From Peptoniphilus sp. (GTDB taxonomy: Bacteria > Bacillota > Clostridia > Tissierellales > Peptoniphilaceae), in contig JASBZH010000014.1 in NCBI GenBank assembly GCA_029983555.1, positions 1-24,990 on the forward strand: a stretch of DNA of 24,990 nucleotides, given 5' to 3'. The position numbers and the translations under genes are program-made. Below the pieces are notes generated by a model that had not been told where the DNA came from, ran no database searches, and saw only the letters and a list, made by a program, of their open reading frames with translations. Of this stretch, positions 1 to 6,086 are shown one piece after another. The stretch's first letter is position 1, and each line of letters begins with the position of its first letter.

Positions 1-12
1 TAGAAAAGAAAA

Positions 13-32
13 TGTAGTTTTTTTAAACTACA
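13..32. repeat. Small inverted repeat upstream of xpt
   Basis: An 8-bp stem (TGTAGTTT / AAACTACA) closes a short loop. Read on the - strand it is followed by a T-rich run (TTTTCTTTTC), like a weak intrinsic terminator, but no - strand gene lies upstream of it in the window. Read on + it has no T-tract. It may belong to whatever gene lies left of the window edge. Confidence 0.3.
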
Positions 33-93
33 ACATTATTATACGAGGAGGTTAGTTTTTTAATAGCAAAGTTCTTTTTATTTATCATCAATC

Positions 94-117
94 CTTAAAA
101 TCTATCTTAAAATCTAG
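94..117. repeat. 12-bp tandem repeat in the xpt leader
   Basis: The unit CTTAAAATCTA appears twice in tandem with a 12-bp period, about 60 nt before the xpt start. It could be an operator, but no named regulator site fits: it is not a PurR PurBox, and the conserved core of a guanine riboswitch is not visible in positions 1-163. Apart from this and the upstream hairpin I see nothing in this leader. Confidence 0.3.
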
Positions 118-175
118 ACTAAAAATAAATTTTATTGTATCCTATCTATATTAATAACAGCACTTGGAGGCATCT

Positions 176-748
176 ATGAATATTTTAGAAAAAAGAATTT
201 TAAAAGATGGATATATTTTAGACGACGATATAATAAAGGTCGATTCCTTTTTAAATCACAAACTCGACATAAAGTTTTTAAAAGAACTTGCCAAAATAAT
301 AAAAGACTATTTTAAAGACAAAAACATTAACAAAATCCTCACAATTGAAGCTTCAGGGATTGCCCTTGCAACACTAATTTCTGAGGAGTTTGACTACGCT
401 CCTGTAGTATTTGCCAAAAAACAAAGAAATAAAAATTTGGGAAAGGATCTCTATGAATCTCACGTAAAATCATTTACGACAGATAAAGAATATAGAGTTA
501 CAGTCTCAAAAAAATTCTTATCAGAAGATGACCACCTACTAATCGTAGACGACTTCTTGGCAGAGGGAAATGCGCTAAAGGGTCTAATAGATATTTCAGA
601 CCAAGCTGGCGCAAAAATCGAGGGAATTTCTGTAGCCGTGGAAAAGGGATTTCAAGATGGCGGTAAGATAATAAGAGACATGGGTTACGACCTACTTTCC
701 CTTGCAATTATTGATTCCATAAATAGCGGAGAAATTAAATTCAAATAA
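176..748 (+). CDS. xpt: Xanthine phosphoribosyltransferase
   Basis: Cytosolic purine-salvage enzyme that joins xanthine (and less well guanine) to PRPP to give XMP. The 190-residue product matches the family length. It carries the family N-terminal block KVDSFLNHKLD (21-31), TIEASGIA (56-63) in the base/pyrophosphate loop region, and the PRPP-binding loop LLIVDDFLAEGNA (121-133) with its acidic pair. I place the start at the ATG at 176 because GGAGG lies at 166-170, five bases upstream. A longer frame from the TTG at 164 would begin inside that ribosome binding site. In many Firmicutes xpt is controlled by a guanine riboswitch or PurR; neither is evident here, and no pbuX transporter gene follows. 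It is monocistronic in this window. Identification is strong. Confidence 0.95.
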   Translation: MNILEKRILKDGYILDDDIIKVDSFLNHKLDIKFLKELAKIIKDYFKDKNINKILTIEASGIALATLISEEFDYAPVVFAKKQRNKNLGKDLYESHVKSFTTDKEYRVTVSKKFLSEDDHLLIVDDFLAEGNALKGLIDISDQAGAKIEGISVAVEKGFQDGGKIIRDMGYDLLSLAIIDSINSGEIKFK

Positions 749-752
749 TTGC

Positions 753-790
753 ATAGTGAAAAAGATAAGTCTTTCTTAATAATTCACTAT
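753..790 (+). terminator. Hairpin after xpt, possible weak terminator
   Basis: ATAGTGAA (753-760) pairs with TTCACTAT (783-790), with a second short AAAGA/TCTTT pairing inside. It starts four bases after the xpt stop. The downstream sequence TAAACTCCC is not a good T-tract, so it may only mark the 3' end rather than terminate strongly. Confidence 0.35.
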
Positions 791-846
791 TAAACTCCCA
801 AAAGTATTTTGTGATTTATATGCATAAAGATAGATTTTTAAGATAC

Positions 847-872
847 AAAGAGCAGGCAATAACCTGCTCTTT
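847..872 (-). terminator. Intrinsic terminator of the small membrane protein gene
   Basis: A ten-base stem, AAAGAGCAGG (847-856) / CCTGCTCTTT (863-872), with loop CAATAA lies directly after the stop codon of the - strand gene at 876. On the - strand it is followed by a short T-rich stretch. The strong symmetry means it could also stop + transcription. Confidence 0.75.
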
Positions 873-875
873 TCG

Positions 876-1145
876 CTATCTATTTCTCTTTATATCTATT
901 GCTATAGCAATAACATTAATAATAATTGCAAGTAAAAGATATTTCCAAAATATAATGGCACTAGTTCCATTTATAACTCTTGAAATTATCACACCCAAAA
1001 GACCATAAAATGGTCCCACTTGCCTTCTCTTAATAGTTTCAATCTCACTTTTCTTATGTAGTTTAGAGTAAGAAATAATTTGTGGAATAGAAAAAATAAT
1101 TCCAACAATAATCCAAATTAAAATAAGTTTTAAATAAGCATTCAT
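876..1145 (-). CDS. Small hydrophobic membrane protein, unknown
   Basis: An 89-residue protein that I cannot assign to a family. Hydrophobic stretches at about residues 5-25 and 65-83, plus a weaker one around 45-58, suggest two or three membrane helices. A basic loop with KKSEIETIKRRQ lies between the first two. The ATG at 1145 has a good ribosome binding site, GAGGTGAT, three bases upstream. A terminator hairpin follows the stop, and a candidate promoter lies 55-80 bases upstream, so this looks like a complete single-gene unit despite its size. The promoter spacer contains a G8 tract that may make expression phase-variable. The opposing + frame at 811-1008 lacks these signals and is a shadow. 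Confidence 0.7.
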   Translation of the reverse strand: MNAYLKLILIWIIVGIIFSIPQIISYSKLHKKSEIETIKRRQVGPFYGLLGVIISRVINGTSAIIFWKYLLLAIIINVIAIAIDIKRNR

Positions 1146-1199
1146 ATAATCACCTCAGTTTTTCACTTTAATTTAAAAACATATTACATTCTTAATTAG

Positions 1200-1226
1200 A
1201 GTATACCCCCCCCATAATTTTTTCAA
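1200..1226 (-). promoter_or_regulatory. Candidate promoter with G8 tract in the spacer
   Basis: Read on the - strand, TTGAAA (1221-1226) and TATACT (1200-1205) are separated by 15 bases, eight of them an unbroken run of G (C8 on +, 1206-1213). The spacing is two bases short of the 17-bp optimum. The predicted transcript would start about 48 bases before the ATG at 1145. Confidence 0.55.
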
Positions 1227-1237
1227 GGTTGTTTTGT

Positions 1238-1276
1238 AAAACTGCGTTTTAATTCTTTATTCGAGGTAGGAAGGGT
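1238..1276. repeat. Dispersed repeat C, copy 1
   Basis: A block containing TTTTAATTCTTTATTCGAGG and then TAGGAAGGGT recurs almost unchanged at 1597-1636. The second copy continues into a long hairpin that this copy lacks. It is non-coding and lies among other repeats between 1146 and 2570. Confidence 0.75.
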
Positions 1277-1280
1277 TAAG

Positions 1281-1469
1281 AATATGGTGGTTTTGGAGTT
1301 GTAGTGCTAATTTTATGAGAAGTTTAAAATTATTTATTGTAAAAATTATTTCTTAAGTCTAAATATTATCTCCTTTACTACTAGATCCCTTAAAGACCTA
1401 ACAGGAATCTTTGATTCCGTCGTAGGTCTTATACTGTAAGTGCGACTACGCTCGGGATGACGAGGGTGG
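1281..1469. repeat. Dispersed repeat A, copy 1 (about 190 bp)
   Basis: Nearly identical to 2018-2210, differing by scattered substitutions and a 4-base TTTA insertion in the other copy. Its right half holds an imperfect hairpin: AAGACCTA (1393-1400) pairs with TAGGTCTT (1423-1430), and inside it GGAATC (1404-1409) pairs with GATTCC (1413-1418) around a TTT loop. The right end, CTCGGGATGACG (1451-1462), is the imperfect inverse of the left end of repeat B. No convincing gene lies inside. Confidence 0.85.
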
Positions 1470-1508
1470 TGTGCTTTTTGATTTGGTTAAGTTAATTCTG
1501 TTCCCGCA

Positions 1509-1571
1509 CTACGTCATTCTGAGCGAAACGAAAGGCGTAGCCTTGAGTGGAGACGAAGAATCTGGTGGTTT
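1509..1571. repeat. Dispersed repeat B, copy 1 (about 62 bp)
   Basis: A block beginning CTACGTCATTCTGAG and ending TCTGGTGGTTTT that recurs at 1968-2030. Here it stands alone. At the second site it is joined directly to repeat A, so A and B are modules of one larger element. Confidence 0.8.
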
Positions 1572-1596
1572 TGGGATTATATTGTTATTTTTTTCT

Positions 1597-1675
1597 AAAA
1601 CTATGTTTTAATTCTTTATTCGAGGTAGGGAAGGGTGCTTCCGCATTCGCTGCGATGCACCCTTCCCTTTCCTCG
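1597..1675. repeat. Repeat C copy 2 extended into a long GC-rich hairpin
   Basis: After the shared block (1597-1636) the sequence folds on itself. GGGAAGGGTGC (1628-1638) pairs perfectly with GCACCCTTCCC (1657-1667), CGAGG (1621-1625) pairs with CCTCG (1671-1675), and an inner CGCA/TGCG (1642-1645 / 1651-1654) closes the top. It is markedly more GC-rich than its surroundings and has no T-tract, so it is not a standard terminator. Confidence 0.75.
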
Positions 1676-1740
1676 AGCACCTACCCATCCCTACGCCCAC
1701 TTCGGATGACATCTTCTTTATATTAATCTTTTTACTTCTC

Positions 1741-1872
1741 CGTAAAAAACCTAAATTTCAGAACTCGCAGATTTTTATATTTTTATAAATTATTTATTCA
1801 TACATTTTTTATTTTTTATAGGTATTCATTTTGGTTTGCTCAAACATGCTGAAATTTTTACGGTTTTTTACG
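1741..1872. repeat. Long imperfect inverted repeat around an AT-rich core
   Basis: CGTAAAAAACC followed by TAAATTTCAG (1741-1761) is inverted at 1849-1872 as CTGAAATTTTTACGG plus TTTTTTACG, the right arm having three extra bases. The core of about 87 bp is almost entirely A+T and encodes nothing. The arrangement resembles a miniature inverted-repeat element or a palindromic repeat split by an insertion. Confidence 0.65.
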
Positions 1873-1967
1873 AAACGCTTCGTGCTACAATTACTACAGT
1901 ACACTTATGTTATGAATAAAACATTATGAAAGTACGTAAGTAGATTAATCTACAGAAAGTGACAATA

Positions 1968-2210
1968 CTACGTCATTCTGTGTTAAACGAAAGGCGTAGC
2001 TTTGAGTGGAGACGAAGAATCTGGTGGTTTTTAAGTTTAAATGTTAATTTTATGAGAAGTTTAAAATTATTTATTTATTGTAAAAATTATTTCTTAAGGC
2101 TAAATATTATCTCCTTTACTACTAGATCCCTTAAAGACCTAACAGGAATCTTTAATTCCGTCGTAGGTCTTATACTGTAAGTGCGACTGCGCTCGGGATG
2201 ACGAAGTTGG
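1968..2210. repeat. Composite repeat element B-A (about 240 bp)
   Basis: The complete joined form: module B at 1968-2030 runs into module A at 2018-2210. It is bounded by imperfect inverted ends, CGTCATTCTGTG (1971-1982) and CTCGGGATGACG (2192-2203). The left end of the other B copy, CGTCATTCTGAG, matches the inverse of the right end at 10 of 12 positions. The inner hairpin is slightly degraded here (AATTCC instead of GATTCC). A 73-codon open frame at 1959-2180 lies wholly in the repeat and lacks a ribosome binding site. No transposase is present, so if mobile it is non-autonomous. Confidence 0.8.
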
Positions 2211-2295
2211 ATGGACTTTCTCTACTTAAGTTCTAGATCCTTCGACTCGCGTTTCGCTTTGGATGACGATGGATAAAAGTTGATTCTTCTTTAAT

Positions 2296-2363
2296 ACTAG
2301 ATCCCTTAAAGACCTAACAGGAATCTTTGATTCCGTCGTAGGTCTTATACTGTAAGCGCGACG
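2296..2363. repeat. Dispersed repeat A, partial copy 3 (hairpin core)
   Basis: Third copy of the core from ACTAGATCCCTTAAAGACC through TAGGTCTTATACTGTAAG, including the full AAGACCTA/TAGGTCTT hairpin. It then diverges into unique sequence. The preceding stretch 2227-2261 carries a related motif (AGATCCTTCGACTCG ... GGATGACG), so fragments of this family are packed end to end here. Confidence 0.75.
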
Positions 2364-2422
2364 CGCATTTTGCTTTGAATGATGGATTCGGGCATTTTGT
2401 TTAATAATTTTTTAATTTTAGT

Positions 2423-2498
2423 AAATAAAAAGTATGACAAGAGGGCGTTTCTTGGCCAAGCGGTCTCGAGCGGTCCGATTGTCATACTTTTTTTATTT
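2423..2498. terminator. 14-bp perfect stem with a 38-nt GC-rich loop
   Basis: AAAAAGTATGACAA (2427-2440) pairs perfectly with TTGTCATACTTTTT (2479-2492), and flanking AAAT/ATTT can extend it. Both strands end in a T-run, so it could act as a bidirectional terminator. The 38-base loop (2441-2478) is unusually GC-rich and contains the palindromes CTTGGCCAAG (2451-2460) and CTCGAG, plus CGGTC twice. No gene ends nearby on +, and the ilvA terminator already lies at 2533-2565, so its role is unclear. Confidence 0.55.
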
Positions 2499-2532
2499 CT
2501 AATTTTTACTTTATGTATCTGCAAAAGTTTAT

Positions 2533-2565
2533 AAAAAAAGAACGCCCCAAAGGGCGTTTTTTTAA
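2533..2565 (-). terminator. Intrinsic terminator of the ilvA operon
   Basis: AACGCCC (2541-2547) pairs with GGGCGTT (2552-2558) around CAAA. On the - strand it is followed by TTCTTTTTTTA. It begins within 15 bases of the ilvA stop codon. Confidence 0.9.
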
Positions 2566-2570
2566 TTACA

Positions 2571-3782
2571 TCAAAACTGTGGATTGTTATATTTTACTTT
2601 AAATACATAGAAATTTTCGTTAAGTGTTGTGATAAGCGCATTTTGATGTTCTAAGTTTCTGGTGTCTACAACTAAATGTACAATCATTGAGTCAATTGTG
2701 TCACTTACTACGTCAATGTGTTGTCCTATTTGCACTATGTTTGCGCCCTCTTTTTCCAATAGTTCTGTAAGTTTTGTGAGTTCACCTGGTGCATCGTTTA
2801 GTTTTATTCTAAGTTCCATTCTTCTATTTGTCTTGTAAAGTCCCTTTTCTATTACTTTTGAAACTCTAGTCACGTCAATATTTCCACCACTTAAAACGCA
2901 GCAAACTTTTTTGCCCTTGTGGTTAAATTTTTTATACATTACTGCCGCTACTGTTGATGCTGCCGCTCCTTCTGTTATGATTTTATTTTTTTCAAGGAGC
3001 GTAAGTATTGCTGAAGATATTTCGCCTTCTGTTACAAGAACTATGTCATCTACTAATTCTTTTGTCATTTCATAAGTTATATCGCCAGGTGTTTTAACTG
3101 CGATTCCATCGGCAATTGTTGAACCGCCCTTTACTGTCACAATTTTTCCTTCTTTGATTGATTCATACATCCCTGGAGAAATTTTTGTTTGAACTCCAAT
3201 TACTTTTATATCGGGCTTAATGCTCTTTGCTGCAAGGGCAATACCTGATATCAATCCGCCGCCACCAATTGGCACCACGATTATGTCGACATCTGGAATT
3301 TTATCTAATATTTCAAGTCCAATTGTTCCTTGACCTGCTATTACTTTTTCGTCATTAAAAGGTGCAATAAATGTATAGCCCTCTTCTTTTGCAAGTTTAT
3401 CTGCATATGCTGCGGCATCGTCAAAAGATTCTTTAACTAAAACAACTTGTGATCCATAATTTTTTGTAGCTGCTACTTTGGAAAGTGGAGCGTGATAAGG
3501 CATGCAGATTATTGATTCTATTCCCTTTTCTGTTGCAGATTTTGCAACTCCTTGAGCGTGATTACCTGCTGAACAAGCTATTACTCCTTTTTCTTTTTCT
3601 TCTTCAGTTAGAGTTGATATTTTGTTATAAGCTCCTCTTAGTTTAAATGATCCAGTATCTTGAAGAACTTCTACTTTTAGATAGACATCTTCTCCAAGGT
3701 TTGGTGCGTAAACTATTGGAGTCTCCTTAATGTGACCCTTAAGTCTTTCTTTTGCATCGTAAATTTCTTTTACATCCATCAT
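2571..3782 (-). CDS. ilvA: Threonine ammonia-lyase (threonine dehydratase)
   Basis: PLP enzyme that deaminates L-threonine to 2-oxobutyrate, either for isoleucine synthesis or for threonine fermentation. The 403-residue protein has the fold-type II catalytic core. Lys47 in GSFKLRGAYNKI should bind PLP, SAGNHAQG (71-78) and the GGGG phosphate loop (173-176) hold the cofactor, and CCVLSGGNID closes the core. A single ACT domain (about 328-403) follows, as in the TdcB-like IlvA form of Firmicutes. The ATG at 3782 is preceded by AAGAAGG. It is the last gene of a tight operon, four bases after the DUF951 gene. In related Clostridia I recall serS at this place, so coupling to mscS-DUF951 is unusual. 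Catabolic versus biosynthetic role cannot be decided; no other ilv genes are near. Confidence 0.93.
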   Translation of the reverse strand: MMDVKEIYDAKERLKGHIKETPIVYAPNLGEDVYLKVEVLQDTGSFKLRGAYNKISTLTEEEKEKGVIACSAGNHAQGVAKSATEKGIESIICMPYHAPLSKVAATKNYGSQVVLVKESFDDAAAYADKLAKEEGYTFIAPFNDEKVIAGQGTIGLEILDKIPDVDIIVVPIGGGGLISGIALAAKSIKPDIKVIGVQTKISPGMYESIKEGKIVTVKGGSTIADGIAVKTPGDITYEMTKELVDDIVLVTEGEISSAILTLLEKNKIITEGAAASTVAAVMYKKFNHKGKKVCCVLSGGNIDVTRVSKVIEKGLYKTNRRMELRIKLNDAPGELTKLTELLEKEGANIVQIGQHIDVVSDTIDSMIVHLVVDTRNLEHQNALITTLNENFYVFKVKYNNPQF

Positions 3783-3786
3783 TTTG

Positions 3787-4008
3787 TTAACCTTCTTTCT
3801 TGTGATGTACTATACTTATAAACTTATCATCAACTAAAATTTTTCTTACCCTCTTTTCAAAATCCATTCGGCTCATCCAAATTACTCTGCCACATCCTAG
3901 GCATTTTAATTTGATGTCCACGCCAGTTCTAGTTATTTCCCATTTATTTTCACCACAGGGATGCCCCTTTTTTAAAGTTACAACATCCCCAAGTTCATAG
4001 TTAAGCAT
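3787..4008 (-). CDS. DUF951 family small zinc-ribbon-like protein
   Basis: A 73-residue protein of the DUF951 (YyzM-like) family, function unknown. It shows the family opening YELGDVVTLKKGHPCG, then WEITRTGVDIKLKCLGCGR and a basic tail. The cysteines in HPCG and CLGC could bind a metal or nucleic acid; that is inference. I place the start at the ATG at 4008 because GGAGG lies five bases before it. A longer frame from 4026 would translate that ribosome binding site and overlap the mscS end. The start lies one base after the mscS stop, so translation is probably coupled. The mscS-DUF951 pairing is common in Firmicutes, often near parA/parB and the origin. Confidence 0.88.
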   Translation of the reverse strand: MLNYELGDVVTLKKGHPCGENKWEITRTGVDIKLKCLGCGRVIWMSRMDFEKRVRKILVDDKFISIVHHKKEG

Positions 4009-4009
4009 A

Positions 4010-4858
4010 TTACCTCCAAATTTCATTTTTTAATCTAGGAGTTTTTATTCCTTTTTCTTGGAATACTTTTAAAATTTCTGCTCTTATTGCATATTCAAGA
4101 TCGTATTGGTTTCCTTGTTCTGTATAATATACTAAAGTCATTTTATAATAGTTAGCTGCATTTTCTGTAACTCCCCAAAAAACAGGACCTTCGACCATAT
4201 CGTCATAATCAGAATATTTTGATATTCCGTTTTTTATAAGTTCTTCCACTCTAGCCGGATCTTCAGAATTATCTATGAAAAAGTCGATAACTGTTCTTAT
4301 TGCACTTCTTTGCATATTTGAAACAATATTTATGTGGCTGTTTGGAATTATGTGAAGAATTTTATTGTAATCTCGAATTTTGGTAACTCTAAGTCCCAAA
4401 TATTCAACTTTTCCAGTAATACCTTCAATTTCTACAATGTCTCCTACGGCGTATTGATCTTCAAAGATTATAAAAAATCCATTGATTATATCTTTTACTA
4501 AATCTTGCGCCCCAACACCTATTGCCAGTGAAAATACACCTAGTGTTGCAAGAATTGGCGCAACTGATATATTAAACACGCTCATTATTATAGTTATTCC
4601 TATAAATAATAGAACTACTTTAATTATTCTCCTAATGAGATGCGAAACGGTAACTATTCTATTGTAAGAACCAAGCTTTCTTATTTTTGACTGTTTTAAC
4701 TGTCTATTTATAAATTTGTCTGTGAGTTTTAAAATTATAAAGATAGTTGCGACGACTATGATGACTACAAGAAGCCTCTCCCATGTCACCAAACCATTAA
4801 AAGTGGATCTCAAGTTTTGGTCTACGTCCTGTACAGTATCTCCTACGTTGTTATTCAC
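4010..4858 (-). CDS. mscS: Small-conductance mechanosensitive channel, MscS family
   Basis: Heptameric membrane channel that opens under membrane tension to release solutes on osmotic downshock. The 282-residue protein has a short N-terminal region and three membrane segments at roughly 25-46, 67-90 and 95-125. The third is the glycine/alanine-rich pore helix, with ATLGVFSLAIGVGAQDLVKDIINGFFIIFEDQ as the family hallmark (quoted in parts: ATLGVFSLAIGVGAQ, DLVKDIINGF, FIIFEDQ). The following beta domain, YAVGDIVEIEGITGKVEYLG, and a C-terminal alpha/beta domain complete the fold. The start is a GTG at 4858 with AGAGGTGAT upstream. It sits 8 bases after the propeller-like gene and one base before DUF951, in the same operon. 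Confidence 0.92.
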   Translation of the reverse strand: MNNNVGDTVQDVDQNLRSTFNGLVTWERLLVVIIVVATIFIILKLTDKFINRQLKQSKIRKLGSYNRIVTVSHLIRRIIKVVLLFIGITIIMSVFNISVAPILATLGVFSLAIGVGAQDLVKDIINGFFIIFEDQYAVGDIVEIEGITGKVEYLGLRVTKIRDYNKILHIIPNSHINIVSNMQRSAIRTVIDFFIDNSEDPARVEELIKNGISKYSDYDDMVEGPVFWGVTENAANYYKMTLVYYTEQGNQYDLEYAIRAEILKVFQEKGIKTPRLKNEIWR

Positions 4859-4866
4859 TTAATAAA

Positions 4867-5946
4867 TCACCTCTCTATATAATTCGTATCGAGTGCATTC
4901 TCCTTATCCTGCAACAAGTTTGTGTTAGTAACTTTATAAAAGTTTAGTTCTCCATTTCTAAGAGCTCCAATTGTAAGCCCATTAATCTGCATTTTATCTA
5001 GGGAATATCCAAGTCTTGTGTAAAACTCGCCACTCGTTCCAATTTCTCCTCCAATGTCGCTTGGTCCATATACATATATTGAACCAGATACGCTTGTCAT
5101 GTGATTTACATTGGCTGCGATTATGTGCTTATCTTCTGCTTGAAGTTTATAATTATATTCAGAAATTACTCCAGAATGAAGTATATATGTCTTTCTGCCA
5201 TCGACAAATATATCTGAAATATTTGGCACATCTTCTTCATAAATTTTCTCATCATCTATTAGTCTATAAATCTTTTGATCTGTCAAAAATAATGTAGAGC
5301 CTTTCGCATTGTTAAGAAACATCACAATTTCGTGAGCAAGTTCTTTTTTATATTTTGAATCTCCATCGACTCTATATACGACGCTCGTATATCCATTGGC
5401 ATGAGTTACAAGCTCTGCAACTGAATAGTCATCCTTAGCTTTGATGTCGTGGGTCAAAATTTCGTTTCCCGTCTCATATATCTCACTTAGGGTCGTCCCA
5501 TTTTCAAGAGTCATGAGCTTTTCTTTTCCCTCATCTTTAATGTGAAATACTACATTTGCATTTTCGTAAGATATATTAAAAATTTCGCCAGTAATTTTTA
5601 TTGTGCTAAGCGGCTCGCCCATTTCCGAATAAACCTGAACTTTTCCCAGATCTTTTTCATATAAATAGGCGGAGTTATCTACAAAAAAGGCCTCGACATC
5701 CTCTCCATCAAGCTGAACTTTTTTCAATATATTTCCCTCTTTGTCGCTTATGTAGAGTACGGGGTCTGCCCAAATAAAAACAGATTTATTATTTATATTA
5801 AAATCCTTGATGGGTTCAACTACAGAGACTCCTTTAAGTCTTACTACTGTCCTTTTTTTATTGTTGTCACCAAAAATTGTCACAATTATAACAACAACAA
5901 AAATTAATATTAAACCCACAAAGAAGTGCTTCCTTTTAAATTCCAA
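4867..5946 (-). CDS. Membrane-anchored propeller-like protein (DUF5711-like)
   Basis: A 359-residue protein with a basic N-terminus and one membrane helix (about 8-26, VGLILIFVVVIIVTIFG), followed by a long extracytoplasmic domain. That domain consists of repeated short beta blades, such as DPVLYISDKEGNILKKVQLD and YLYEKDLGKVQVYSEMGEPL, which suggests a beta-propeller. It resembles DUF5711 proteins of Clostridia, whose role is not known. The start is a TTG at 5946 with GGGAGTGA upstream and a TATAAT-like -10 at about 5966-5971 (weak -35). It is the first gene of the operon with mscS, DUF951 and ilvA. I do not assign a function. Confidence 0.7.
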   Translation of the reverse strand: MEFKRKHFFVGLILIFVVVIIVTIFGDNNKKRTVVRLKGVSVVEPIKDFNINNKSVFIWADPVLYISDKEGNILKKVQLDGEDVEAFFVDNSAYLYEKDLGKVQVYSEMGEPLSTIKITGEIFNISYENANVVFHIKDEGKEKLMTLENGTTLSEIYETGNEILTHDIKAKDDYSVAELVTHANGYTSVVYRVDGDSKYKKELAHEIVMFLNNAKGSTLFLTDQKIYRLIDDEKIYEEDVPNISDIFVDGRKTYILHSGVISEYNYKLQAEDKHIIAANVNHMTSVSGSIYVYGPSDIGGEIGTSGEFYTRLGYSLDKMQINGLTIGALRNGELNFYKVTNTNLLQDKENALDTNYIER

Positions 5947-6038
5947 TTTCTCACTCCCTTTTTTTATTATATCATTATTGGATGATTTTTCATATTTTTA
6001 AAGAAAGAGAGAAAAACTTTTTGAATTTATTAATAAAA

Positions 6039-6086
6039 AAGAGATCTTTATCGAAAACTAAAAGTCTTTCACTAAAGGTCTCTTTA
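6039..6086 (-). terminator. Intrinsic terminator after the DUF554 gene
   Basis: AAAGAGATCTTT near 6039-6050 pairs, with one G-T wobble, with AAAGGTCTCTTT near 6074-6085. On the - strand a T-run (TTTATTAATAA) follows. The stem touches the stop codon of the DUF554 gene. Confidence 0.7.

Noticed and set aside
1..163. Guanine riboswitch upstream of xpt
   Set aside because: Common for xpt in Firmicutes, but I could not find the conserved three-way junction core or a terminator hairpin before the gene.
811..1008. 65-codon frame on + opposite the small membrane protein
   Set aside because: No ribosome binding site; it crosses a strong hairpin; the - strand frame has a promoter, ribosome binding site and terminator.
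1959..2180. 73-codon open frame on +
   Set aside because: It lies entirely inside the dispersed repeat B-A, has no ribosome binding site, and its translation is not protein-like. Copy 1 of the repeat does not keep the frame.
1238..2363. CRISPR array
   Set aside because: Repeats are 60-190 bp, irregularly spaced and few; no short regular repeat-spacer pattern and no cas genes.
2441..2478. tRNA gene
   Set aside because: Only a D-arm-like phrase is present; there is no acceptor stem, anticodon arm or TPsiC arm, so I report it only as a curious loop.
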